A stretch of DNA of 64,000 nt, from the NCBI RefSeq assembly GCF_001310275.1, contig NZ_LGYZ01000121.1, positions 62,001 to 126,000 on the forward strand, in the 5' to 3' direction. Below are positions 33,808-42,347 of the stretch, one piece after another. Position 1 is the stretch's first letter. Every line of letters begins with the position of its first letter. The notes beneath the pieces were generated by a model. The model was given only the letters and a program-made list of their open reading frames with translations, did not search any database and was not told where the DNA came from. Source of the stretch: Nocardia arizonensis (lineage in GTDB: Bacteria; Actinomycetota; Actinomycetes; Mycobacteriales; Mycobacteriaceae). Both the position numbers and the translations under genes were made by a program.

Positions 33808-34353
33808 ATGTCGATGAGTAATTTGGGATCGGCTGATTTCCAGCTGCATCTGCTGAAGACCATGGATGCGCCCGAGTCGCTCCTGACCGCCGCGCTGAAC
33901 GATCTCGGCTCCTCGAAGGAGGACATGCTCGCGAGGTCCGCCGACGTCCACCGGGCGCTCTGGATAGGCGAAGGCGGGTCCGCGAGCAATATCCTTCCCA
34001 TATTGGACCGGGTTCGGGTGCCGAGCCAACGCGGGGAGGGCAGTTTCGCGTTCTCGTTGTCCGTCTGGAAGGGCTACCTGTATATCGTTTCCTTCGATCC
34101 GACCGGCGATATGTTCGATACGATTGAATTCATTCGTCGGGATGATCGTTCATCGGATCCGATTTTGAATCCGTGGGAAATCCTGGAAGGCGAGCTCCCC
34201 GAATTATTCGATCGCATCGAAGAATTCGAATCCTGGGGGCCGTCTTACAAGGTCGTGACAGCCCGACATGTGGCGAGCGGCGAGCCCTTCCGGCTGAGAT
34301 TCGCATACGGCCTTCTCCAGGCGTCCGCTCCGGGCGAGAACATATCCGCGTGA
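33808..34353 (+). CDS. Unrecognised 181-residue protein
   Basis: ATG 33808 behind CGGAG starts a soluble, acidic 181-residue protein with no signal or TM segment and no family I recognise. Notable patches are NDLGSSKEDMLARSADVHRA, FAFSLSVWKGYLYIVSFDPT and WGPSYKVVTARHVASGEPFR. The A/T content is higher than that of its neighbours, especially at 34100–34230, suggesting recent acquisition. Small acidic proteins of this size in accessory regions are sometimes immunity proteins, but no partner toxin is seen. Confidence 0.65.
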   Translation: MSMSNLGSADFQLHLLKTMDAPESLLTAALNDLGSSKEDMLARSADVHRALWIGEGGSASNILPILDRVRVPSQRGEGSFAFSLSVWKGYLYIVSFDPTGDMFDTIEFIRRDDRSSDPILNPWEILEGELPELFDRIEEFESWGPSYKVVTARHVASGEPFRLRFAYGLLQASAPGENISA

Positions 34354-34472
34354 GGTAAGGCGTCGGGTACGAGGGTCGGTACGGGTCGCGGAGCACTTCG
34401 GGGGCAGGCGGCGGATTGCGGCGGCGTCGTTCGCCCGAACCCGCAGACCCTCAACCCGAGCGTTGGACCTTC

Positions 34473-34520
34473 CCGCGGTTCACCCAAGCCAGTTTGCAGG
34501 CTTCGTGGTGAACGCCGCGG
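34473..34520 (+). repeat. Nested inverted repeat / stem-loop
   Basis: CCGCGGTTCACC (34473–34484) pairs with GGTGAACGCCGCGG (34507–34520) with one bulged base pair step, and inside it AAGCC (34486–34490) pairs with GGCTT (34499–34503). It would fold as a long hairpin in either strand. Confidence 0.55.
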
Positions 34521-34622
34521 AAGTGTGTGATTCGAATTCGCTGTGTCCTAACTGTGTGATCCGAATTGACGGCCTCTCGATTATCGGCCGGTTCGGGTTG
34601 TTGAGCTTCGGGGCCAACCGAT

Positions 34623-34656
34623 ACGAAGGCCCGGTCCATGCGGACCGGGCCTTCGT
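34623..34656 (+). terminator. Perfect hairpin, terminator-like, in gene-free stretch
   Basis: ACGAAGGCCCGGTCC (34623–34637) pairs perfectly with GGACCGGGCCTTCGT (34642–34656) around ATGC. No annotated gene ends near it on either strand, so it may end an unannotated transcript. Confidence 0.65.
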
Positions 34657-35049
34657 CATTTCGCGTCCGTTGGCAGGCAGTGCGCCGCTGGTCGGCAAAA
34701 AACCACTGCACCAACGGATTTCATGGTTGCGCGGGAATCTCGGTGTGCGCAACACCGCCCGGCTGGAGTCGGGTCCGTCGCAGCCCGCGGTAGAACGGCA
34801 GATGAATATCTACCGGCAAGTAGTGGGGGTCTTCCGCAATTCGTCACCCGGTCGCATCGGTCGCTCCGTCCAATCGCCGACCGATTGCTCGGACCAACAG
34901 CTGTCGGCTACCGCGGTGTCGCTCGGTGCATTTGCGGGTTCTGGCGATGCAAAGCTAGCATTTCGTGAAGTTACACAATCCGAGCACGACCGCGACGGCC
35001 CGCGCACCAATGTCAGCTGCCTGGGGGAATCGGTTCATCAGCGAACAGG

Positions 35050-35080
35050 CGTGCCGACGCCGTGCGGCGGCGTCGGCACG
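35050..35080 (+). terminator. Hairpin in the leader of the GT39 gene
   Basis: CGTGCCGACGCCG (35050–35062) pairs perfectly with CGGCGTCGGCACG (35068–35080) around TGCGG, ending 28 bp before the glycosyltransferase ATG. It could be an attenuator or the end of an upstream transcript. Confidence 0.6.
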
Positions 35081-35107
35081 TCTGTCGTAAATTCTTGGGG
35101 GCAGTTC

Positions 35108-36697
35108 ATGACAGCGGTCGTTGCGGTGCGCACCGAACCGAAAGTTATAGCGGATATCCATCCGCAGTTCGCATTTCGTGGTGTGGCGCTGATGGCCTCG
35201 ATTTCCATGATAGCGCTGACCGTCACGGCGGGGCGCTACGATTTCTTCGGCGACGAACTCTATTTCCTCTCCGCCGGACGACGACTCGACTACACCTACG
35301 CGGACCAGGGCGTGGTGGTGCCCCTGTTCGCCCGGATCGCGGACCTGCTCGCACCGGGATCGATAACGGCACTGCGGTTTCCGGCCGTCGTGATGGGCGT
35401 GGGTGCGGTCGTGGTGGCGGCGCTGATCGCCTACGAACTCCGGGGCGGCCGCCGCGTACAGCTCCTCGCGGCGGGCACCTACGCGACGTCCTACCTGCTG
35501 GCCACTCAGGTCGCCTTGAGTACGTTCTCCTTCGACGCCACGCTCACGGCGGTGATCACGTGGCTGTTCATCCGTTGGGTTCGTACTCGTCAGGACCGGC
35601 TGATCGTCATGGCGGGACTGGTTGCCGCCCTGGATATGCAGGTGAAATGGATGATCCCGCTGGTCTGGGCGTGCCTCGGCCTCGCCGTCGTCCTGTGCGG
35701 GCCCCGGGAAATACTGCGTCGCCCCGCGCTGTGGGTGTCGACCGGCATCCTCGCCGCGTCCTCGGTCCCGATTCTCTACTGGCAGTCACGGCACAATTGG
35801 CCACAGCTGGCCATGGGCACGATCATCGGTGCGGAGCAGGACGCCACGGGCTACGGTCCGATCGGTTTCGTTCCGCAGTGGCTCGGTTTGGCGGGCATAC
35901 TCGGCTCATTGCTGATCGCGGTCGGATTCTGGGGCGTGTTCAAGCGGCAGTCGCTGCGACCGTATCGCTTCATCGCGGTCGCGCTGGTGATCATGACCAC
36001 GTTTGTCATCATCACTCACGGTCGGCCCTACTATCCCACGGGTTTCTTTCCGGCCATGTTCGCCCTCGGCGCCGTCGGTCTGTGGCAGTACGACCGGAAA
36101 CGGTGGATGAATCTGGCGATGATTCCGATCGTCGTGGTCACGGTGCTGACGTTCATCGCCTCGCTCACCGTCCTACCTCTGCCTCCCAGCTGGCGCACCC
36201 CCTCCGAGAACGCCATCGACCTCGGCTTCCGGTCGGCGTTTTTCGGAACCACCAATTGGACGCGCCTGGTTTCCGCCGTCGACCTCGGATACGACACCCT
36301 GACGCCCGAGGAGAAGGCGCATGCCGTCATCGTCGCCCAAGGGTATTGGCAGGCGGGAGCTATCGAGGAGTTCGGCGGACAGTACGACCTGCCCGCCACC
36401 TACAGTCCGAGCCGTGGTTTCGGATTCTTCGGCCCGCCGCCGGACTCGGCGACCACGGTGATCTACGTCGGGCTCGACACCGCCGAGCCCGACTTGCGAA
36501 CCCGTTTCGACCGGGTGGAGCGGGTGGCGCAAGTCGACGATCCCATCGGCATCCCCGGCATCGACCGCATGGTTGCCGTCTGGAAATGTCAAGGGCCGAA
36601 GCAGCGCTGGTCTGTCGCGTGGGATTCGATGACCACGCTGTACTTCGACCTGGGCCTCTGGCACGACGCACGGGCCACATCTCGACCGACGCACTGA
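35108..36697 (+). CDS. GT39/ArnT-like membrane glycosyltransferase
   Basis: The 529-residue GT-C enzyme has about ten TM segments and the family acidic pair early on (residues 46–50, FFGDELYFLSAGRRLDYTYA). These enzymes move a sugar from a polyprenyl-phosphate donor to a lipid or protein on the outer face of the membrane. ATG 35108 follows TTGGGGGC. It is followed 21 bp later by an MmpL transporter on the same strand, implying that a glycosylated lipid is built and exported together. The acceptor is unknown. Confidence 0.88.
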   Translation: MTAVVAVRTEPKVIADIHPQFAFRGVALMASISMIALTVTAGRYDFFGDELYFLSAGRRLDYTYADQGVVVPLFARIADLLAPGSITALRFPAVVMGVGAVVVAALIAYELRGGRRVQLLAAGTYATSYLLATQVALSTFSFDATLTAVITWLFIRWVRTRQDRLIVMAGLVAALDMQVKWMIPLVWACLGLAVVLCGPREILRRPALWVSTGILAASSVPILYWQSRHNWPQLAMGTIIGAEQDATGYGPIGFVPQWLGLAGILGSLLIAVGFWGVFKRQSLRPYRFIAVALVIMTTFVIITHGRPYYPTGFFPAMFALGAVGLWQYDRKRWMNLAMIPIVVVTVLTFIASLTVLPLPPSWRTPSENAIDLGFRSAFFGTTNWTRLVSAVDLGYDTLTPEEKAHAVIVAQGYWQAGAIEEFGGQYDLPATYSPSRGFGFFGPPPDSATTVIYVGLDTAEPDLRTRFDRVERVAQVDDPIGIPGIDRMVAVWKCQGPKQRWSVAWDSMTTLYFDLGLWHDARATSRPTH

Positions 36698-36718
36698 AAA
36701 CGGAAACGGGGTCGAATA

Positions 36719-39097
36719 GTGTTCGCGTGCTGGGGCGAACTGGCGTACCGACTACGGTTCGCTGTGCTCGGTACTGTCATAGCCGGATTGCTCGCGCTGG
36801 GCGCTTACGGTTTCGGTTTGGAGGATCATCTCGGTTCCGGGGGGCTCGACGATCCCGGGTCGGACTCCACGCACGCCGCGCGACTGATCGGTGCGGCATT
36901 CGCGCAGAACCACGATGTCGACGTGGTCGTGCTCTACACCGCACCGCCCGGAACGGACATCGATGATCCCGAATTCGGTCGCAGGATCGTCGACAACCTC
37001 GACAGCCTCCCGCGCCGACATCCCGGACAGATCATCGGAGTCAACGGCGCGTATTGGCGTACCGAAACCGGCAGAGCCAGCGGGCCGCAATTCGCCACAC
37101 CCGACAAGAAGTACGCCGTGGCGACGATCGCCATCCGCGGCGACAATGACGACGACATGCTCCGCAACTACCGCGAGGTCGAGGACGACTTCGACATCCC
37201 CGGTGTGGTTGTTCAGGTCGGTGGCCTGAGACCGGTGGCAGGCACGCTCAACGACACCATGGCCGACGACATCCGGCGAATGGAGGTCCTGGCCTTCCCG
37301 ATGGTGGCGGTGCTGCTGTTCGTCGTCTTCGGCGGCTTGGTCGCTGCCGCGTTGCCCTTGATCGTGGGCGGGCTGACGATGATCGGGGCGAACGGGATCA
37401 TCCGCGTCGTTACGAACTATACGGAGGTCAATTCATTTGTTGCGCCGGTGATTTCGATGATCGGTCTGGGCTTGGCCATCGACTACGGCCTGTTCGTCGT
37501 CAGTCGCTTCCGGGAGGAGCTCGCCGAGGGTTACGACACCCCCGCGGCGGTACGGCGCACGGTGGTGACCGCCGGGCGCACGGTGGTGTTCTCCGCGACG
37601 ATGATCGTCGCCAGTGCCGGTAGCATGTTGCTCTTTCCCCAGGGTTTCCTCAAATCGATTGCCTACGGCGCTATTTCCGCCGTGTCACTCGCGGCGCTGA
37701 CCGCGGTCACGATCTTGCCCGCGATGCTGGCCGTCCTCGGCCCGCGAGTGGACATGTTGGGCTTCAAGGGATTGCGTAGAACCAGGACGGCGGTGGAGGT
37801 CGAGAGAAGCTTCTGGGGCAGGACCACGTGTTGGGTGATGCGGCATCCTCTGAAGGTCGGTGGGACCTTGTGCCTTCTCCTGCTGCTGTTGATCCTGCCC
37901 GTGCGTGATCTGGCCTTCGGCGGATACAGCGAGCGATACCTGCCCCCGGACAACAAGACTCGTCTCGCACAGCAGCAGATCGACAAGTCGTTCCCCGGTC
38001 GCAGGTCCGACCCGATCGAACTGGTCTTCGTCTCCGCCGACAGCATTGCTGTCGGTGCGGTATGGAGACAGGCGAACGACGCGCCGGGACTATCCGGGAC
38101 CTTCGACGTGCCACAGCGATCCACCACGCGGCCGAACGTCTACCGGACCAAGGCACTGCTGGCAGACTCCGGTCGGGCCGATGCCACCATCGACTACCTG
38201 CGGTCGATCCGTACCCCCGACGGGGTGAGCATGTTCGTCGGCGGCGTGCCCGCTGTTCAGAAGGACAGCCTCGACGCGCTGGAGGACCGGTTGCCGCTGA
38301 TGATCGGACTGGTCCTGCTCGTCACGACACTGTTGATGTTCCTGACCTTCGGCTCGCTGGTCCTGCCGATCAAGGCGGCGATTACGAGCGCGCTCGGGCT
38401 CGGCTCGACCCTTGGCATCCTGACCTGGATCTTCATCGACGGCCACGGCGCCGGACTGATGAACTTCACCCCGCAGCCCATCCAGGCGAACGTGCTGGTG
38501 TTGATCGTCGCCCTCATCTACGGTCTGTCCACCGACTACGAGGTCTTCCTGCTCTCTCGGATGGTCGAAGCACGCGCGAAGGGGGCCACCACCACCGACG
38601 CGGTCCGCGTCGGGACAGCGCGTACCGGCCGCATCATCACAGCCGCCGCGCTGATCCTGCTCGTCGTCACCGGCGCATTCGCCTTCTCGGATCTGGTGCT
38701 GATGCAGTACATCGCCTACGGCATGATCGCCGCGCTGCTCATCGACGCCACCGTGCTGCGCATGCTCGTCGTGCCCGCGACGATGAAGCTGCTCGGTGAC
38801 CTCTGCTGGTGGGCGCCGAGCTGGATGAAGAAGATCCAGCGGAAGGTCGGCTTGGGCGAACTCATCCTCGACGACGAACGGCCCGGCGGCAGCCACATCG
38901 TCCATCCCGTCGAAATCCCCGACAACCGATCCGGTGACCATGCGAATGCCGGTATGAACCGAATCGCCACGGCAGGGGTCGCCGGTGACCGGATCGAGTC
39001 GATCGGCCGAGGTTCGCTCGTTATCCGCCCTGCTTGCTCGTGCCGGTCGGGCGCATGGTGTAGATGCCGCCGTCGGCCGGGTAGAGCGATTCGGTGA
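36719..39097 (+). CDS. MmpL/MMPL-family RND lipid transporter
   Basis: The 792-residue protein has the duplicated MMPL architecture: TM1, an extracytoplasmic porter domain, a five-TM block with MIGLGLAIDYGLFVVSRFRE (Asp-Tyr proton-relay motif), then a second porter domain and a second block with ALIYGLSTDYEVFLLSRMVE. It exports lipids across the inner membrane using the proton gradient. The C-terminus runs 77 bp into the convergent PPOX gene and its last residues are Cys/Arg-rich and not family-like, so the natural stop may have been lost. It is linked to the GT39 gene upstream. Confidence 0.92.
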   Translation: MFACWGELAYRLRFAVLGTVIAGLLALGAYGFGLEDHLGSGGLDDPGSDSTHAARLIGAAFAQNHDVDVVVLYTAPPGTDIDDPEFGRRIVDNLDSLPRRHPGQIIGVNGAYWRTETGRASGPQFATPDKKYAVATIAIRGDNDDDMLRNYREVEDDFDIPGVVVQVGGLRPVAGTLNDTMADDIRRMEVLAFPMVAVLLFVVFGGLVAAALPLIVGGLTMIGANGIIRVVTNYTEVNSFVAPVISMIGLGLAIDYGLFVVSRFREELAEGYDTPAAVRRTVVTAGRTVVFSATMIVASAGSMLLFPQGFLKSIAYGAISAVSLAALTAVTILPAMLAVLGPRVDMLGFKGLRRTRTAVEVERSFWGRTTCWVMRHPLKVGGTLCLLLLLLILPVRDLAFGGYSERYLPPDNKTRLAQQQIDKSFPGRRSDPIELVFVSADSIAVGAVWRQANDAPGLSGTFDVPQRSTTRPNVYRTKALLADSGRADATIDYLRSIRTPDGVSMFVGGVPAVQKDSLDALEDRLPLMIGLVLLVTTLLMFLTFGSLVLPIKAAITSALGLGSTLGILTWIFIDGHGAGLMNFTPQPIQANVLVLIVALIYGLSTDYEVFLLSRMVEARAKGATTTDAVRVGTARTGRIITAAALILLVVTGAFAFSDLVLMQYIAYGMIAALLIDATVLRMLVVPATMKLLGDLCWWAPSWMKKIQRKVGLGELILDDERPGGSHIVHPVEIPDNRSGDHANAGMNRIATAGVAGDRIESIGRGSLVIRPACSCRSGAWCRCRRRPGRAIR

Positions 39098-39416
39098 ACG
39101 GTCCGTTGTAGCGGGCGTTGAGCTGCATGAAGAACTCTCCGCCGTGCGGGTCGGGTTCGACGTCGTCGACGAGGCCGCGCACCTCGAGATATCGGTAGGG
39201 GTCGTCGGGATCCTGGATCGACAGTGCCACATGGGGATTGGCGAGGACGTTGCGGTGCTTCTGCTGCTTCGTCGAGAAGGTGAACTTGACGACCTCGCCG
39301 TCCCAGACGTACCAGACCGGATTGGACTGGGCGGTGCCGTCGGGCCGAATGGTGGCCAGATGTCCGAACAAGGGGCGGGTGAGTAGATCCTTATGGCTTT
39401 CGGGGATGACCGTCAC
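39021..39416 (-). CDS. PPOX-class F420-dependent oxidoreductase-like protein
   Basis: The 131-residue split-barrel protein (HLATIRPDGTAQSNPVWYVW, then STKQQKHRNVLANPHVALSI) belongs to the pyridoxamine-phosphate-oxidase-like group that in actinobacteria often uses F420 or FMN (Rv1155-like). It is a cytoplasmic dimer by family knowledge. The stop falls inside the 3' end of the convergent MmpL gene. Confidence 0.9.
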   Translation of the reverse strand: MTVIPESHKDLLTRPLFGHLATIRPDGTAQSNPVWYVWDGEVVKFTFSTKQQKHRNVLANPHVALSIQDPDDPYRYLEVRGLVDDVEPDPHGGEFFMQLNARYNGPFTESLYPADGGIYTMRPTGTSKQGG

Positions 39417-39564
39417 ACATCCCTCAACCCGTCGGGCGCGGACACTGTTCCCGGCATCCGATCCCCGGTTCGATCCGGGCTGTCGCGGGCGATTCTCGGG
39501 GCGGGCCGCACACCCCGGAAGATCGGGAGCTCACCGGTCGCCGTGCACGGGTTTCGGGGGATGG

Positions 39565-40461
39565 TCAGGGCGCTCGCAGGACCACGATTCCGGGGACGGT
39601 CCGCACGTAGTCGAGAAGTGGGGAATCGACCACCTTGTTGTTCTGCGAAAGGGAGGAGGCGTTGCGCAGGACCGGGCCCGAGGGGGTCGCGGCGAAGATG
39701 CCGACATGGGTGACGTCGAGGCCGGCGGCGTCGGTGTAGGCGCCGATGTAGTCGCCGTTGCGCAGTCGCGCGATCACGCTCTCGTCCACGGAGTCGCTGG
39801 GGATGTAGGTGATCTCGCGGCGCACCACGGGCAGGCCGGGCAGGTAGGTGGTGCCGTCCGCCTTGGCGTTGAGGTCCTTGGTGACCGTCGCCGCGCGCGG
39901 GCCGACCGCTGCGGTGACGTCGACGGCGTTGGCGGGCCGGGTGTGGGCCCAGTCGGTGAAGAAGTGCCTGCGCTGGGTGAACTCCACTCGGCCGTCGATA
40001 TAGCGGGTGCGGACGAGGTTGCGCGCGAAGCTGTCGCGATCGGTCGAATCGCTCAGGGCGGCAACGTAATCGAGGTAGGTGAAGCAGTCGACCCGACGCA
40101 TGTCGATGACCAGCTGCTCCGGCCGGTCGGCCGAGCCGATGAGCATATCGGCGCCGTAGGGGGTGCCGAGGAATTGGCGCGACAGCAGTTCCACGAGGTC
40201 GGCCTTGCCGAGTCCGGGGGAGGCCGCCCGCAGTGCCAGTGCCTCGTCGATCTTGCGGCCGGTGGCGTCATCGATGCGCACCGGATCGGCGGTGGCGAGC
40301 GGGCCGGTCAGCGCGAGGCATCCGCTCAGGGCGAGGACGAGGACCAGGAATCGGCCAAGGGGGCGCAAGATACCTCCAGCATTTCGGCGACGTCGGCGAT
40401 GGCTCCGGTGCGCGGTGGGCTCAAGGCTAGCGGGCGGTCGTGGCGGCGTCACGGGCTCCAC
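39565..40461 (-). CDS. Secreted DUF1460 amidase-like protein
   Basis: The 298-residue protein has an Arg-rich N-terminus followed by a signal segment (LGRFLVLVLALSGCLALTGP) and a DUF1460 domain of NlpC/P60 superfamily type. The likely nucleophile is Cys in MRRVDCFTYLDYVAAL and the histidine lies in LDVTHVGIFAATPS. DUF1460 enzymes act as peptidoglycan-stem or muropeptide amidases in the envelope. A Cys within the signal region could be lipidated. The start is uncertain because the 40 residues before the hydrophobic core are unusually long. Confidence 0.8.
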   Translation of the reverse strand: MEPVTPPRPPASLEPTAHRSHRRRRRNAGGILRPLGRFLVLVLALSGCLALTGPLATADPVRIDDATGRKIDEALALRAASPGLGKADLVELLSRQFLGTPYGADMLIGSADRPEQLVIDMRRVDCFTYLDYVAALSDSTDRDSFARNLVRTRYIDGRVEFTQRRHFFTDWAHTRPANAVDVTAAVGPRAATVTKDLNAKADGTTYLPGLPVVRREITYIPSDSVDESVIARLRNGDYIGAYTDAAGLDVTHVGIFAATPSGPVLRNASSLSQNNKVVDSPLLDYVRTVPGIVVLRAP

Positions 40462-40645
40462 CGGGTACGGACGGGTACCGGACCACGCGGCGGCGACGGC
40501 GATCGGTTGCCGTCGGGGCTCGGGTCGAGTCGCCCGCGCAGGTCGTGTCGGTCCGCTTTCGTTTGACGATCATTCACCTTGGCGTAACCATGAAGGTTGA
40601 GAAACGCGGTGCGCCGAACTCGGGGTGCCTGCGGGATGCTGCGTG

Positions 40646-40885
40646 ATGATGAGGGGCCGGGTGCGCGATCTATCCGATGTGGAGCAGGCGCGGGTCTTCT
40701 ACGACCTGCTCCTGGCCGAAGCCGAAACACTCGACACCGCGATTCGCGCCATGGGCGTGACGAGCCGCGGTACGCCTCGTGCGACAACCGAGTCGCAGTT
40801 GTTGCGTCGGGAACTGCGCGAGGTGCGCCGATGTCTGGACAATCTGCGCCGCAGTTTTCCCGAACTCGGCCGCGACGTGGTCTGA
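40646..40885 (+). CDS. Small helical hypothetical protein
   Basis: The protein of about 79 residues is all-helical and charged (RVRDLSDVEQARVFYDLLLA, then LLRRELREVRRCLDNLRRSF), without signal or TM. ATG 40646 (also 40649) is chosen; GTG 40625 is the longer alternative. No family is recognised. It lies divergent from the DUF1460 gene and about 140 bp before the GT87 gene. Confidence 0.5.
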   Translation: MMRGRVRDLSDVEQARVFYDLLLAEAETLDTAIRAMGVTSRGTPRATTESQLLRRELREVRRCLDNLRRSFPELGRDVV

Positions 40886-41027
40886 TGCGCCGCGCCCGGA
40901 CCGCTCGCCCGGTTTTCGGCGCGAACGCGCTGGTCGTCCCGGTCGTCGGCCGGAATGTGACATTGCCGACGTCGCTCGAATCCGCACGGCAGGTTTGAGA
41001 TTCGAGCTCCAGGCAAGTTCAGTATTC

Positions 41028-42347
41028 GTGCGTGAATCGCGGCCACTGGAATTCCCTGGAACCAGGCCAACGTATTTCGTGCTGGCGACGAGCGCGGTGC
41101 TCGCACTGATCTTATTGTTCGCCACCGTCGATCCGTGGCTGGACAAGTCGGGGATCCTCGTCGGCGGTCTCGACGTGCACGTCTACCGCGACGGCGCCTG
41201 GCGGATTCTGCATGATCGCCCGCTGTACACCGAACCCACGTTCTACGGGCTGCTCTACACCTACACCCCGTTCTCGGCGCTGGCCTTCCTGCCGATCGAA
41301 CGCGTGCCGTGGTCGGCGGTCACGAACACCTGGCTGACGGTCAACGTGACCGCGCTGCTGGCCTGTGTACTCCGTAGCTGGCGGATTCTGGGTTACCGGC
41401 TCTCGCGCCGCCTGTTCGCCGTCAGCGTGCTGCTGACCCTGACCTGCCTGTTCCTGGAACCGGTGCGCACCACCCTGTATTACGGCCAGATCAATCTCGT
41501 CCTCATGTTGCTGGTGTTGTGGGACTGGTCGCGGCCCGAGGGCGCGCGCGGTCGCGGGGTCGGCGTCGGTATCGCGGCGGGCATCAAACTCGTGCCGAAC
41601 TACTTCGTCGTGCAGTTCGCCGCCATGCGGCAGTGGCGTTCGGTGGCGACGGCGGGCACGGTGTTCCTCGCCACGGTCGCGGTGAGCTGGGTGGTGCTGC
41701 CCGCGGACTCGCGGCAGTACTGGACATCGACGTTCTTCCAGTCCAGCCGGATCGCCGACGACACCCATCCGGCTAATCAGTCCCTGCGCGGCGCGGTGGC
41801 GCATCTGCTCGGGCGACCCGCGCCGGTGTGGCTGTGGGTGATCCTGGCCTGCGCGGTGGTCGCCGCGAGCCTGGCGGTGACCGCGGCGCTGTACCGGCAC
41901 GGTGAGCGGCTGCTCGCGGTGATCTTGACGGGTCTGACGGCGTGCGCGGTGTCGCCGTATTCGTGGGGCCACCACTGGGTGTGGTTCGTGCCGCTGCTGG
42001 TCTACCTCGTCCATCGCGCGCAGTACCGGCCGATATGGTGGGCGATCGGGGGTGCGCTGTATCTCTCGACGGCCGCGTGGGCCTATCACTGGAGCGCGAC
42101 CTGGGTCTCCATCGGGGTGTTCCTGCTGCCGCCGTCGTGGCCGATCGCGCCCCTGCTGATGAATGCCTATGTCCTCTGCTACTTCGCGATTCTGATCGGC
42201 GGGTGGTTGTCGGTCCGGCGGATGGCGCGCGGGGTGCACGGCGGTGGCGCCGATGAAGCGCACGGGGAAGGTGACCGCGCCGCAGAGCCTTTCAGCCGCT
42301 CGCCACCAGCGGCCGGTCGGACGCGCCGCCCAGCGGATCGCCGTTGA
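41028..42347 (+). CDS. GT87 alpha-mannosyltransferase-like membrane protein
   Basis: The 439-residue polytopic protein has about ten TM helices and DUF2029/GT87 features: GLDVHVYRDGAWRILHDRPL with the conserved acidic residue in the first loop, LYYGQINLVLMLLVLWDW, and SPYSWGHHWVWFVPLLVY. Mycobacterial relatives are polyprenyl-phosphomannose-dependent alpha-1,2-mannosyltransferases building lipomannan and arabinomannan. GTG 41028 is used; the start is not certain. Its 3' end overlaps the convergent YfhO-like gene by 56 bp. Confidence 0.88.
   Translation: MRESRPLEFPGTRPTYFVLATSAVLALILLFATVDPWLDKSGILVGGLDVHVYRDGAWRILHDRPLYTEPTFYGLLYTYTPFSALAFLPIERVPWSAVTNTWLTVNVTALLACVLRSWRILGYRLSRRLFAVSVLLTLTCLFLEPVRTTLYYGQINLVLMLLVLWDWSRPEGARGRGVGVGIAAGIKLVPNYFVVQFAAMRQWRSVATAGTVFLATVAVSWVVLPADSRQYWTSTFFQSSRIADDTHPANQSLRGAVAHLLGRPAPVWLWVILACAVVAASLAVTAALYRHGERLLAVILTGLTACAVSPYSWGHHWVWFVPLLVYLVHRAQYRPIWWAIGGALYLSTAAWAYHWSATWVSIGVFLLPPSWPIAPLLMNAYVLCYFAILIGGWLSVRRMARGVHGGGADEAHGEGDRAAEPFSRSPPAAGRTRRPADRR

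Larger units (their letters stand above)
34354..35107. other. 750-bp gene-free stretch with several hairpins
   Basis: No protein-like frame is present. It holds a nested inverted repeat (34473–34520), a GTGTGATTCGAATT / GTGTGATCCGAATT direct repeat (34525–34538 and 34554–34567), a perfect terminator-like hairpin (34623–34656) and another hairpin just before the glycosyltransferase gene (35050–35080). It may encode a structured RNA or be degenerated mobile DNA. Confidence 0.5.
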
